Shown: positions 45,348 to 54,436, counted from the first letter of the stretch. The stretch: DNA of 64,000 bases from Oscillospiraceae bacterium (GCA_910574995.1 CAJTCS010000008.1:62001-126000); one strand, 5' to 3'. The notes: generated by a model from the letters alone, not told the origin. Numbers and translations are program-made.

Positions 45348-46129
45348 GACGCTACCTCCAATGTAAACGCACTGTAGGCGGCGGAAACCTTGCCTGTCGG
45401 GTCGTGTAAATATATACTCTTGCCCTCCGCACTGGTCTCCGCGGCCCGGATGGATTCGGGGATGATGGTGTCGAAGATACGCAGCTTGTCCCCGTAACTC
45501 TCCCGCAGCAGGGCTACAATGTCCCGGGAATAAGCGGTGCGCATATTCGCCATAGTGATAAGGATGCCGGAGATTTGCAGGCCGGGATTGAATTTGCGCC
45601 GCACCAGCCCGATGGTGGATAGAAGCTGCTCCAGGCCCTTAATGGACAGATAGTGGGCCAGCATGGGGATAATCACTTCGTCCGCCGCTGTTAAGGCGTT
45701 GGCGGTAAGGGTGCCCAAGGACGGGCAGCAGTCCAACAGGATGTAATCGTACTGGCCGCGCACGGCTTCCAGAAGCTCCCGCAGAACCGTTTCCCGGCCC
45801 ATGACGCCCACCAGGTTCATTTCTACCATAGCAAGGTCGATGTTGGCGGGCAGCAGGTCAACCCCTTCATCCTGGTGCAGTATGTACTCGGCGGGTTCAA
45901 AAGGCTGCTGTTGGACAATTCTGCCCAGCACAGTGGAAAGCGTTTTTTCTATGCGGTCGGGCTGGTGGAAGCCAAGGCTCGCCGTCAATGAGCCTTGTGG
46001 GTCAACGTCCACCAGCAAAACCCGGTTGCCCTGGCGGGCCAGCCCGATGCCTAAGTTTACAGTGGTGACGGTTTTTCCTACGCCGCCCTTCTGGTTGCAG
46101 ACGGCAATGATTTTAGCTATTTTGCACAT
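45344..46129 (-). CDS. parA: ParA/Soj partition ATPase
   Basis: A 261-aa deviant Walker ATPase: KGGVGKTVTTVNLGIGLA near residues 14-31, VLLVDVDPQGSLTASLGF, and YDYILLDCCPSLGTLT. It partitions the excised element together with ParB. It is the first gene of the minus-strand maintenance series (parA, parB, small genes, repA). The upstream 46130-46320 spacer must hold its promoter. Confidence 0.94.
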   Translation of the reverse strand: MCKIAKIIAVCNQKGGVGKTVTTVNLGIGLARQGNRVLLVDVDPQGSLTASLGFHQPDRIEKTLSTVLGRIVQQQPFEPAEYILHQDEGVDLLPANIDLAMVEMNLVGVMGRETVLRELLEAVRGQYDYILLDCCPSLGTLTANALTAADEVIIPMLAHYLSIKGLEQLLSTIGLVRRKFNPGLQISGILITMANMRTAYSRDIVALLRESYGDKLRIFDTIIPESIRAAETSAEGKSIYLHDPTGKVSAAYSAFTLEVAS

Positions 46130-46326
46130 ATTATTATCCCTCTTTTTGACTGTTGAAAGTTTGTCGTTACTGTGAAGTCGCTGTTTTCCACCCCTCTTTT
46201 GAGAGCCGTTTTTTGCCCGTTTTTTACTGGAAAAAGAATAAGGACAAACCTGGAAACCCTTGATATCACTGGGTTTTTTGATTTGTCCTTATTATACTCT
46301 AAGGGCACACATTTGGAAGTTTGCTG

Positions 46327-46485
46327 GTGAATGGCATAAGACAGCCAGATGGGACACTCATGGCTCTCTCGCCCAGGCAGGTAGCCGACCTCCTGGGCCA
46401 CAGCACCTCACAAATTACAGAGATGTACTATGTCAAAAAAGACACCACCCGCCTGCAAGGAATCACAGACGGGTTCAACTTCTAA
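46327..46485 (+). pseudogene. Tyrosine integrase, C-terminal remnant
   Basis: The frame reads VNGIRQPDGTLMALSPRQVA then DLLGHSTSQITEMYYVKKD and ends ITDGFNF. LGHS...EMYY is the C-terminal active-site region of phage-type integrases, including the catalytic Tyr. The remainder of the gene is gone. It lies next to the tRNA-Trp 3' half, the usual layout of an element end. Confidence 0.75.
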
Positions 46486-46576
46486 TTGATGCGTTTTTGA
46501 TGCTGAAGCAGACGGAATTTTTGCGAACGGATGAAACCAGGTGGGAAACCACCGATGCTCCAGTGATGATACGGCA

Positions 46577-46610
46577 GGGGAGAGGGCGGCAAACCAGCCG
46601 CCCTCTCCCC
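46577..46610 (+). terminator. Perfect 14-bp hairpin after integrase remnant
   Basis: GGGGAGAGGGCGGC pairs with GCCGCCCTCTCCCC around six bases. It has no T-run, so it may be a structural or att-region repeat rather than a terminator. Confidence 0.45.
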
Positions 46611-46630
46611 AAACATATGCCAGAATATAG

Positions 46631-46669
46631 CCAAAAAACAAGCGCCGTAGACCCGAAAATCTACGGCGC
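46631..46669 (-). terminator. tRNA-Trp terminator
   Basis: On the minus strand GCGCCGTAGA and TCTACGGCGC form a 10-bp stem followed by TTGTTTTTTGG, directly after the tRNA CCA end. Confidence 0.75.
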
Positions 46670-46671
46670 AT

Positions 46672-46714
46672 TGGCAGGGGCAGAAGGACTTGAACCCTCG
46701 GCACGCGGTTTTGG
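46672..46714 (-). tRNA. tRNA-Trp(CCA), 3' half only (att core)
   Basis: The minus strand reads CCAAAACCGCG (anticodon loop and stem), GAGGGTTCAAGTCC (T arm) and ends TGCCCCTGCCA with an encoded CCA. The 5' half, which should start AGGGGCA, is not present in the next 100 bases. Integrases commonly use tRNA 3' halves as attachment sites, so this is probably one att end of the large element or a displaced copy. Confidence 0.75.
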
Positions 46715-47002
46715 GGTGGATGTGGAAAACGCATGGGCGGACATACAACAGCCGGTTTTCCGCGTGGTTGAGCCGTTTGTGTTTCCGAAACACACGCTCC
46801 AAAAGTTTTTGATGCCTTATTGATGATATCGAAATTCTCAAGCGCCAAATAGAACAGCCTCCTACTCAAGAAAATCAAATTCCAGCACCAAAGCAGCGCC
46901 AGCGGTGTGTTGGCAGCAAAATGAAATCTGAAATCTTTTAGAGGATCTACCGGCCTCAAAATTTGCGCTGCTTAGCAAAGAGAAAAACGCTCGGACAACC
47001 AG

Positions 47003-47290
47003 CTATTTCGTGCGGCTTTTTATACTGGCCAGTGCGTCCCGCATAGCGTTCTGCACGCCCGCGTCCTTTTCCTGCTCCAGCCGGTGCATGAGAATGCTCT
47101 CTGCATAGCTGCCCTCGGCACTGCTGAGAGCGGTGGCTGCCGACCGGCGCAGTTCGGTGTCGCCATCGTCCAGAATCTGAGACAGAGCGCCCATCACGTC
47201 CATCTGACTCGTGAATTTTCCCAGTGCCTGGATTGCCGCAAGACATACCTGCCGGTCGGCATCGTGGACAAAGGGAAACAGCTTATCCAC
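47003..47290 (-). CDS. HEAT-repeat protein, 5' frameshift likely
   Basis: About 95 aa with HEAT-like helices (DRQVCLAAIQALGKFTSQ, DTELRRSAATALSSAEGS). The frame continues upstream as KLEKIEKFSAKGK, but the ATG at 47334 runs into a stop after three codons; adding one base there would restore MVKLEKIEKF. So the gene either starts at the GTG at 47290 or is frameshifted. It lies 61 bases after the MATE gene on the same strand. Confidence 0.6.
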   Translation of the reverse strand: MDKLFPFVHDADRQVCLAAIQALGKFTSQMDVMGALSQILDDGDTELRRSAATALSSAEGSYAESILMHRLEQEKDAGVQNAMRDALASIKSRTK

Positions 47291-47351
47291 CTTGCCTTTT
47301 GCGGAAAACTTCTCGATTTTTTCTAACTTACCATTCTTTCATTTCCTTTCA

Positions 47352-48770
47352 TTATGATTTGGTTGGAATCCGGCTCACGGCATACTCTTCAGAAATATGT
47401 GGTTCTTCGACTGAGGCGCTCCTCGGACCCTGCATTTTACCCAGCTTGCGCAGCAAGGGCAGCCCAATCAGCACCGCCAGTATCGTCACGCAGATATCCG
47501 CGCCGGTCTGGGCGTATAAAAGGCCCGTCAGCCCCCAGAGATGGTTGAACAGGTACAGGAAGGGAATATAGAACAGCAGTTGCCGTCCCAGGTTTAGCAG
47601 CATGGACCTCACTCCGTCGCCTACCGCCTGGAATGTGCACATAACGGTCATTTGGATAGCCATAAACGGTACTACCCAGGCATAGGCCCGCAGGAATTGC
47701 ACGCCGACATCAATAATTTGCGGGTCGCTGGTGAACAGCCGCAAAAAGCCGGGAGCCAGCCAAAGGAAGGGAATCAGCAGGACAAGGCAGACCCCAGCGC
47801 CGGAAATGAGGCTGAACCGCATGGCTGAGAGCATCCGCCGGTATTTTCCCGCGCCGTAGTTGTACCCGGCGAAGGGCATATAGCCTGAAATGTAGCCAAT
47901 GGTAATCATAAACACCATGGTGGTCAGCTTGCCTGCCACGCCATAGGCGGAGATTACATAGTCGCCGTAGCCGCTGGCCAGGTTGTTCATCATAATGTTG
48001 GAAAAGCTCATGATGATTTGCGACACAGAGCTTGGCAGACCGATTTTCAGCACCTCCGCCAGAATCCTCCTGCTGGGCTTGAAATCCCGGGGAAAAACAG
48101 AAAGAGAGGTCTTGCCCCGCAGATAGATGCTCAGGTAGTAGACCACAGCGAAAATGTTGCCAATGATGGTGGCCCACGCCGCGCCTGCCACACCCTGGTG
48201 CAGCAGCAAAATAAACACAGGGTCCAGTACAATGTTCAGCCCTGTGCCGATGACCATGCCGATGACCGCCTCTTTCACCCTGCCCTCAGAGCGCAGCAGC
48301 GCGGGAAGAACGGACTGCAGAGTCATAAAGACGCTGAAGCTCAGGACAATCTGCACATACTGCCGGGTGGGGCCGAGGGTGTCAGCGCTGGTGCCCAGCA
48401 CCTGCAGAACCGGTTCCAGAAAGACGAAGCACAGGGCGGTCATCACCAGGGTGGCGGCAACGGAAACATAGGTCGCCACAGCACCGGTCCGGCGGGCCTC
48501 CTGCTGGTTTCCGGCCCCCAGGCAGCGGGAAACATAGGAAGGCGCGCCGTTGCCGAACACATTCCCGATGGCCTGGATCACCATAAATACAGGGAAGGCC
48601 AGGGAGATGGCTCCCAACTGGATGGGATCGTCCAGCAGGCCGATGAAATAGGTGTCAGTCAAATTGTACAGCAGCGAAACGATGGTGGAGAGCAGCGTAG
48701 GGATGGACAGGGTTAGAATCGCTTTGGGAACGGATGAACGTTCCATCAGTTCAATATTTTTCGTATCCAA
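47352..48770 (-). CDS. MATE-family efflux transporter
   Basis: A 472-aa membrane protein with about 12 hydrophobic segments and the MATE pattern: IPTLLSTIVSLLYNLTDTYF at the start, GNVFGNGAPSYVSRCLGAGN, and ISGYMPFAGYNYGAGKYRRM in the second half. It exports drugs or metabolites in exchange for Na+ or H+. The start lies after AAAAGGAGGC. It is divergent from the TetR-type regulator 175 bases away, a classic regulator-pump pair. Confidence 0.92.
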   Translation of the reverse strand: MDTKNIELMERSSVPKAILTLSIPTLLSTIVSLLYNLTDTYFIGLLDDPIQLGAISLAFPVFMVIQAIGNVFGNGAPSYVSRCLGAGNQQEARRTGAVATYVSVAATLVMTALCFVFLEPVLQVLGTSADTLGPTRQYVQIVLSFSVFMTLQSVLPALLRSEGRVKEAVIGMVIGTGLNIVLDPVFILLLHQGVAGAAWATIIGNIFAVVYYLSIYLRGKTSLSVFPRDFKPSRRILAEVLKIGLPSSVSQIIMSFSNIMMNNLASGYGDYVISAYGVAGKLTTMVFMITIGYISGYMPFAGYNYGAGKYRRMLSAMRFSLISGAGVCLVLLIPFLWLAPGFLRLFTSDPQIIDVGVQFLRAYAWVVPFMAIQMTVMCTFQAVGDGVRSMLLNLGRQLLFYIPFLYLFNHLWGLTGLLYAQTGADICVTILAVLIGLPLLRKLGKMQGPRSASVEEPHISEEYAVSRIPTKS

Positions 48771-48944
48771 ATGAATAAAAAGCCTCCTTTTGCTGAATTA
48801 GACGTTGAAAATAAGCCCAAAGCATTGCTTATTCCTCACATTTGAATTATAATGAAGAAAAAACCGGCTATCAATGGCCAGTTTTCTGATTCCTGTTGCT
48901 TAATCAACAGATTGATGAAAAATGTGGATTAGGTGGTGTTTGCC

Positions 48945-49505
48945 ATGAGAAAGCCTCAGGATGACCTGCGGTACCAAAAGACAGAAAGGCTGATTCAGCA
49001 GACCTTCCGGGAGCTGATGGGGGAGATGGACTATTTGCAGATCAGCATACAAAAGCTGGCGGACCGGGCCCAGATCAACCGCAAGACCTTTTACCTGCAC
49101 TATTCCTCTATCGACGAGTTGCTGCTCAAAATGCAGAAGGATATCATCGAAGAGTTTCTGGCCCCCATCCAAGGCGCAAAGCTGCCGAGGGATTTGGAAA
49201 AGGTGGTGCGCAACTGCTATGCGGCCTCGGAGAATGCCGACGCCATGAACGAAAAGATTCTGTGCAGCAAGGGAAGGTTTCCAGTGGAAAACAGCTCGCC
49301 AAGCCCGCAGGAGATGGAGTTGTTTGACGCGAATTACCAAGAGTATACACGCCAGGAGCAGCCGTATCTGCTCATCTTTGTGAATATGTCCTTGGGCGCC
49401 GTTTACCGCCATTGGGTGGAAACAGGCCGCCGGGAGCCCATGGAGGATATGATACGGCTGACCATACGGCTGATTTCCTGCGGGCTGGGTGGAAATCCGA
49501 ATTGA
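48945..49505 (+). CDS. TetR/AcrR-family regulator
   Basis: A 186-aa regulator. The N-terminal HTH is RLIQQTFRELMGEMDYLQIS then ADRAQINRKTFYLHYSSIDE. The C-terminal half resembles TetR_C with FVNMSLGAVYRHWVETGRRE. The ATG at 48945 follows AGGTGG. It is divergent from the MATE gene and likely controls it from the shared spacer, where AGAAAAAACCGGC/GCCAGTTTTCT forms an imperfect dyad (48855-48886). Confidence 0.88.
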   Translation: MRKPQDDLRYQKTERLIQQTFRELMGEMDYLQISIQKLADRAQINRKTFYLHYSSIDELLLKMQKDIIEEFLAPIQGAKLPRDLEKVVRNCYAASENADAMNEKILCSKGRFPVENSSPSPQEMELFDANYQEYTRQEQPYLLIFVNMSLGAVYRHWVETGRREPMEDMIRLTIRLISCGLGGNPN

Positions 49506-49968
49506 AGCATATACCTGCTTTTTTACACAGTGGCCAGTAAACGGTAAAGGAGTTTCCTGCCGCCGCAATACGGATAAAATGCGGCAACCATGCCGTTATG
49601 ATTTATGCGGTTCTGGATCAGATTGTTTGCCGCCCGCCGGAGCATTCCGGTCTATATTCATCATACAGGAGATGTCGAGTTGAGACCAGTGCAGAGAGAT
49701 TGTATTCCGTAGCAGAGGGCGCAATTTGCACAAATGCCGCTGATTTACCGGTGTCGAAAAACAAGCAGGAGAAAGGCGGAGGGGTTGCGGTGCACCCCTC
49801 CGCCGGTTCACAACGTCCGGCAACGCCGGTCGTTTCAAGGGATTCCGGGATTCTTAGTGCAAAATCACGATAGGGGTTGCTACTGAGGATTTGGAGTGAA
49901 ATGTGGGGTTGTTATCGCGAAAAACGGCGGTATTGCGAGGAATTTCCAGGGGTTGCAAATGAAGTGCT
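49506..49968. other. Gene-free stretch
   Basis: I see no supported gene here. Short open frames on both strands lack ribosome sites and protein-like composition. The stretch leads into the 120-bp repeat. Confidence 0.6.
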
Positions 49969-50088
49969 AATGTCCTACAAAAATCCTCCCCTTTTGGGGA
50001 GGGCAAGCAGAGCGCTCGTCCGACGTTGTCGGACGGCACGGTTACCGGGCAGCAGCCCGAACCCACTTTTGTAAGGGCAAGACACTTG
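49969..50088. repeat. 120-bp repeat, copy 1
   Basis: It differs at only two positions from 54437-54556. It contains three hairpins: CCTCCCC/GGGGAGG, GTCCGAC-GTT-GTCGGAC and GGGC-AGCA-GCCC. It cuts the FtsX-like gene. It looks like a small non-coding repeat family of this genome. Confidence 0.85.
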
Positions 50089-50406
50089 CTCTACGCTGTT
50101 CGCCTCCGCCGGTTCCACCCAGTACACAGGCTCAAACGACATCAGAAATGTTTCCGAAACCTCGGGGGCGCTTTGAATTTCCTCCCGCAAGGCTTTCCCA
50201 GAGATAGAATATCCCATATCAAAAATGAACGCGTGAATATCGGAGCCGGACGCCAGCATTTTGGAAAGCTGGATGGAATCTACAGCGCAGTAGGCAAAGC
50301 TGATTACCGTCATGTACAGCACTGCCGTAAGCACCACCGCCACTGCCACAAACCCGGTGCGCAGCCGGTGGGAGCGTATCTGCAAGCGGGCAAGCCGGAA
50401 AATCAT
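50089..50406 (-). pseudogene. FtsX-like ABC permease, N-terminal stub
   Basis: About 106 codons: MIFRLARLQIRSHRLRTGFV, one membrane segment (VAVAVVLTAVLYMTVISFAY), then the extracellular start KMLASGSDIHAFIFDMGYS. The 120-bp repeat then takes over and the frame ends at 49975. A full permease of this group has about 800 residues. It overlaps the ATPase gene by 4 bases, so the transporter has probably lost its function. Confidence 0.85.
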
Positions 50407-51086
50407 TTTGAGCCCTCCCCGCTATCGGAAATAATGCGCCCGTCCTCGATGCGTATGCGCCGGGCGGTCATCTGAGCCAGCTCCTCGCTGTGGGTTATCA
50501 TGACAATGGTCTGGGACAGCTCCCGGTTGAGCTTTTCCAAAAGGAGCATGACCTCAAGGCTGGTCTTGCTGTCAAGGTTCCCTGTGGGCTCGTCGGCCAG
50601 GACGATGTGGGGCTTTGTGGCAAGGGCTCGGGCGATGGCCACTCGTTGCTGTTGCCCGCCGGAAAGCTGGGAGGGCAGGGCATACCGTTTTTCGTAAATG
50701 CCAAGGGTGGAGAGAAGCTGCCCGGTTTCCTCCCGGTCGGCTTTCAGCTTGTCCAGCCCCATGGGCAGCGTGATGTTTTCCCAGACGTTCAGCCCGGGGA
50801 TCAGGTTGTAGCTTTGGAACACAAAGCCGATGTAGCGCCGCCGGAACACGGTGAGCTCGTCGGGCTTGAGGGAGTAGAGATCCGTGCCGTCGATGGTGAC
50901 TGTGCCTGCTGTGGGACAGTCAATGCCCCCCACCAGGTGCAAAAGCGTGCTCTTGCCGCTGCCGCTGGAACCCACCACGGAAACAAACGCACCGCGCTCT
51001 ACAGATAGCGTTACCCTATCCAGGGCCCGCAGTGCATTTTCTCCGTTTCCGTAAACCCTTGTCAGTTGATTCGTTTGTATAAGCAT
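50403..51086 (-). CDS. ABC transporter ATP-binding protein
   Basis: A 227-aa MacB/LolD-type ATPase: Walker A GSSGSGKSTLLH, signature LSGGQQQRVAIARALA, Walker B HIVLADEPTGNLD, then a switch HS near MITHSEEL. It would power the permease whose stub follows. Such transporters are typically next to a BceRS/VanRS-like two-component system, as here, and serve peptide-antibiotic defence or lipoprotein export. With the permease cut, its role is uncertain. Confidence 0.9.
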   Translation of the reverse strand: MLIQTNQLTRVYGNGENALRALDRVTLSVERGAFVSVVGSSGSGKSTLLHLVGGIDCPTAGTVTIDGTDLYSLKPDELTVFRRRYIGFVFQSYNLIPGLNVWENITLPMGLDKLKADREETGQLLSTLGIYEKRYALPSQLSGGQQQRVAIARALATKPHIVLADEPTGNLDSKTSLEVMLLLEKLNRELSQTIVMITHSEELAQMTARRIRIEDGRIISDSGEGSK

Positions 51087-51174
51087 GATTTTGCCCTTTC
51101 TTTATGATTTTTCACCATTATAGCAAACGAATCTTTCGAGACGGTAACGAAATCTTTCAGTTTTGAAAGATTCT

Positions 51175-52128
51175 CTATTCAGCGGGCAGAAAAATGCTGA
51201 ATCGGCACCCGCCGCCCTCCAGGTTCTGGCAGAGTACCCGGCCCCCCTGTGCCTGCACGATCATCCGGCAGAGGGTCAGGCCGATGCCAACGCCAGAGGC
51301 GTTTCGGTTGGTTTTGCCGCGATAGAAGCGCTTCCAGATTTCCGGCAGTTCCTCCTCGGGGATGCCAGGGCCTTCGTCGAGGACATCTAGCCGGATGTAT
51401 GTCTCATACCGTTGGGCCGCAACCGTAATTTTCGAGTTTTCCGGCGCGTATTTGACACTGTTATCCAGGAGCGCCCCCAATGCCTCTGCCGTCCAGCGCA
51501 TATCAAGCAAAGCGGTCAATCCTTCGGGAATTTCTACGGACAGGACGATGCTTTTCCTCTCAGCTTCCGGCACAACGGCTGATAATGCCTGGGCTGCCAA
51601 TGTTTCCACCGATTCTTTCGTGGGATGCACATTCTCTTCAATAAGCCCACCCTCACAACGAGAGAGTTTCACTAAAGCGTCCAGGAGAAACTGTAGCTTG
51701 CTGGCCTGCTGGGCGATTGCTGCCGATTCAGCGGAAGGTGGTAATAATTCGGCGTACATCCGTGTAGCCGTCAACGGCGTTTTGCATTGGTGCGCAATGT
51801 CGGAGACCAGCGCGGCCAGGTTGCGGTAGCTCTGGGTAACACGCCGGTCCCGGGCCTCCTCCTGGCCGCGTTTCAGCCGGAGCTGCCGGGCCAGCGGGGC
51901 AAGGCCGCTTTCCCGGGCGGCAAAATCATCTTTCCCATCCAGCGCCTTCTGTACATCGTCCAGCAGCCTTTGCCTCCGCGTTTTCTCATACATCGCAAAG
52001 CCCACGGTGACAAGGCCGGAAAGTGCCGCATAGCAAACCGTGGGCCAGATGCTGCCCACATAAAGACTGTTCACGAGGCAGAACACCACTGTCAGAATGA
52101 GCCAAACAACGAGGAAAAGCAACGTCAT
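51175..52128 (-). CDS. Sensor histidine kinase
   Basis: A 317-aa membrane kinase with two N-terminal hydrophobic segments and almost no extracellular loop, an intramembrane-sensing type. The phosphoacceptor is H113 in SDIAHQCKTPL. The ATPase domain has LDNSVKYAP, LDEGPGIP and GVGIGLTLC. It overlaps the response regulator gene by 4 bases. Together with the ABC genes downstream it probably formed a detoxification module. Confidence 0.9.
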   Translation of the reverse strand: MTLLFLVVWLILTVVFCLVNSLYVGSIWPTVCYAALSGLVTVGFAMYEKTRRQRLLDDVQKALDGKDDFAARESGLAPLARQLRLKRGQEEARDRRVTQSYRNLAALVSDIAHQCKTPLTATRMYAELLPPSAESAAIAQQASKLQFLLDALVKLSRCEGGLIEENVHPTKESVETLAAQALSAVVPEAERKSIVLSVEIPEGLTALLDMRWTAEALGALLDNSVKYAPENSKITVAAQRYETYIRLDVLDEGPGIPEEELPEIWKRFYRGKTNRNASGVGIGLTLCRMIVQAQGGRVLCQNLEGGGCRFSIFLPAE

Positions 52129-52787
52129 GTTTTGTCACCTACCCACATATAGCCCAGTCCGTAAATGGTACTGATGCTTTTCTCACCTAACCGGCCCCGC
52201 AAGCGGCTGACTGTAACGGACAGGGCGTTTTCGTTCAGTTCCTCGCCGCCCTCCCAGAGAGCGTCGGTCAGGGCCGCCCGAGACAGCACATTGCCCGCGT
52301 TCTTCACCAGTACCGCCAGCAGCTTATATTCCGTGGAACCGAGATACACTCTTTCGCCGTCTACAAAAAAATCCAACGACGCAAAATCGAACCGGTACCG
52401 TCGGTCTGCATACAAATCGCTTCGCTTTTCTGTGCGCTCTAATAAAGCGGCAATGCGTTCCCTAAGTGCCATCAAAGAAAATGGTTTTTTCACATAGTCG
52501 CAGGCTCCGGCACGAAAGGCGGCTACCTCGTCGATCTCTGAATCCCGCACGGTGAGGAAAATCACGGGGATTGTCATTCTGCGCATGAGTTCGCGGCAGA
52601 AGTCGATGCCGTTGCCATCGGGGAGGTTGCAGTCAAGGAGCAGCAGGTCAAACTGCTGAGCGTTTATACGCTGGGCGGCAGAGGCGAGGTCCTCCGCGCC
52701 CACCGCCTCCATCGTATCAGAGGCCAAAGACCGGCATAATCCAGCGCGAATCGCCTCGTCGTCCTCAATAATCAAAATTCTCTTCAT
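52125..52787 (-). CDS. OmpR/PhoB-type response regulator
   Basis: A 220-aa regulator starting MKRILIIEDDEA at 52787 after GGAGGATAC. The receiver has D9/D10, the phosphoacceptor D52 in LLLDCNLPDGNG, and K101. The winged-helix domain has LGSTEYKLLAVLVKNAGNVL and ENALSVTVSRLRGRLGE. The IS element begins 30 bases upstream of the start codon and must have removed the original promoter. Confidence 0.92.
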   Translation of the reverse strand: MKRILIIEDDEAIRAGLCRSLASDTMEAVGAEDLASAAQRINAQQFDLLLLDCNLPDGNGIDFCRELMRRMTIPVIFLTVRDSEIDEVAAFRAGACDYVKKPFSLMALRERIAALLERTEKRSDLYADRRYRFDFASLDFFVDGERVYLGSTEYKLLAVLVKNAGNVLSRAALTDALWEGGEELNENALSVTVSRLRGRLGEKSISTIYGLGYMWVGDKT

Positions 52788-52816
52788 GCGCGTATCCTCC
52801 CAGCTCCAGCGCACGT

Positions 52817-53996
52817 ACTGTAAACTAAAATGAAAGTTGAAGACCCGCCAGCCCTTCTGGTACAATGGTTTCACCACAAATCCAAGTACCTCCCGAAAGG
52901 AGACGAGTCTTCATGGAAAAATTATACCAAATAAGGTGCCCGAAATGCAACAACAAAACAGACATTTATCGCTATGGAAAAGATGCCCACGGACATCAAA
53001 AGTACCAGTGCAAGAAATGCCGGCATCAGTGGGCGCCGGAAGCGAGGCGGGAGATCGGGCGGCCCAGAACGAAAAATTACCCCTCATGTCCGGTCTGCGG
53101 CAAAGCTGCTTTCCTGCACCACGATAAGGAGCATTACAGCAACTACCGCTGCTGTGACAAAAAGTGCAGCCACTCTTTCTTCGTGCCAAAGCCTACGGCC
53201 ATCTCGGCCCCATCCATGTCCAAGCTGTTTGGAAAAACAGACTTCAAGCGGATGCGCTATCCTGTCCATGTGATTCTCACGGCTCTGAGCATGTTCTACT
53301 TGGGCAAGAATTCATTCCGCAATATTGCCCTTATCCTGCGTACTGTGATGAATGTCCAGGTCTCCCACACCACCATCAGCAATTGGTGCACCAAGTTCGC
53401 GCCCATATTCCAGAATATCGCCTTGCAGCTCATTCCAGCCCTGAATTTCAACTCGGATGAGTGGCACGCCGATGAAACTGTCATCAAAATTCGTGGCGAG
53501 AAATATTACCTCTGGCTCATCCTGGACAGCGAGACACGCTTTGTCCTGGGCTTCCACCTGGACCGCCATCGGGACAGCCCTCAGGCTTTTACTGTGCTGA
53601 ACGCTGCCAAGCCTTTAGGAACGCCACAGGCCATTGTCAGCGACCGCTACCCGGCCTACAGGATGCCCGTCAAGACCCTGTATGGGGTGCGGCACATCCG
53701 CGTGGAAAGCTTCCGCGATGATGTCACCAACAACCTCATCGAGTGCTTTAACAAGCAGTTCAAGGCTTGGTACAAGACCAAGCAGGGTTTTTCTTCTTTT
53801 GCTTGCGCCAACAACCTCATTTCCATGTTCATCTTTTTCTACAACTTTGTCCGCCCTCATTCCGCATTGAACAACCTTACACCGGCTCAGTGCGCCGGCC
53901 TTGTGCTTTCAAAATCGCGTAAACGTGAGCTTTTCCTCGTTGCGTAGAGTTTTTCGCTGATTTTCGGGTCTTTTCTTTTCATTTTTGCTTTACAGT
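52817..53996. mobile_element. IS element with DDE transposase
   Basis: Terminal inverted repeats start ACTGTAAACTAAAATGAAAG on the left and, inverted, ACTGTAAAGCAAAAATGAAA on the right; both continue to GACCCG. The length is about 1.18 kb. No exact target duplication is visible at these ends. The single gene is a transposase with a zinc-ribbon N-terminus. Confidence 0.8.
52913..53947 (+). CDS. DDE transposase (IS6/IS240-like)
   Basis: A 344-aa transposase. Two zinc-finger-like pairs open it (CPKCNNKTDIY, CKKCRHQW; CPVCGKAAFL, CCDKKCSHSF). The catalytic core is DEWHADETVIKIRG, IVSDRYPAYRM and NNLIECFNKQFKAW for D, D, E. The end has NFVRPHSALNNLTPAQ. The ATG at 52913 follows GAAAGGAGACG. It fills the IS and appears intact, so the copy may be active. 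Confidence 0.9.
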   Translation: MEKLYQIRCPKCNNKTDIYRYGKDAHGHQKYQCKKCRHQWAPEARREIGRPRTKNYPSCPVCGKAAFLHHDKEHYSNYRCCDKKCSHSFFVPKPTAISAPSMSKLFGKTDFKRMRYPVHVILTALSMFYLGKNSFRNIALILRTVMNVQVSHTTISNWCTKFAPIFQNIALQLIPALNFNSDEWHADETVIKIRGEKYYLWLILDSETRFVLGFHLDRHRDSPQAFTVLNAAKPLGTPQAIVSDRYPAYRMPVKTLYGVRHIRVESFRDDVTNNLIECFNKQFKAWYKTKQGFSSFACANNLISMFIFFYNFVRPHSALNNLTPAQCAGLVLSKSRKRELFLVA

Positions 53997-54436
53997 GCCC
54001 CAGCGCAGCCTGTGTGTAATCCTGCGAAAGCGTATACTTAATTATAACCGTTTAGGGGAATAAAAGCAACGGTCGGTGGGGAATTCTGGCGGTTATTCTT
54101 TTAGCTGGCAGGCATGAGTTTACAACGAAAAGCTATTTAGAGCCAAATAAAAATAGCGTAATATAACCAAATTACCGTAAACTGTTGCCAGGCCAGATAA
54201 AGAGCAGGTATGCAGGACTATGAAAGATTATCCAGCCTCAAAGGGCGCAGAAAGCCGTCAAAAAGACAAGCAGGTTAAAGCGCGGGGTATACCGAGCAGG
54301 TGACATCGGACGGCAGAGCCAACCGTTAGGGCAAAATGCGAGATTTTTCTTTCTGCAAATCAGGGGTCGGTCGAGCAGAGATGATTTGGGGCCGGAAATA
54401 GCAAGATTATGCGTCTTTTTGACATGGCCTCGGGAA
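53997..54436. other. Gene-free stretch between IS and repeat
   Basis: No gene is supported. The sequence is rather AT-rich, and open frames are short and without ribosome sites. Confidence 0.6.

Noticed and set aside
46260-46959. Open frames over the integrase remnant and tRNA half
   Set aside because: They cross the tRNA and hairpins in both directions and show no protein-like pattern.
52800-54010. Target-site duplication around the IS
   Set aside because: CAGCGCA occurs on both sides but at different distances from the repeat ends, so it is not a clear duplication.
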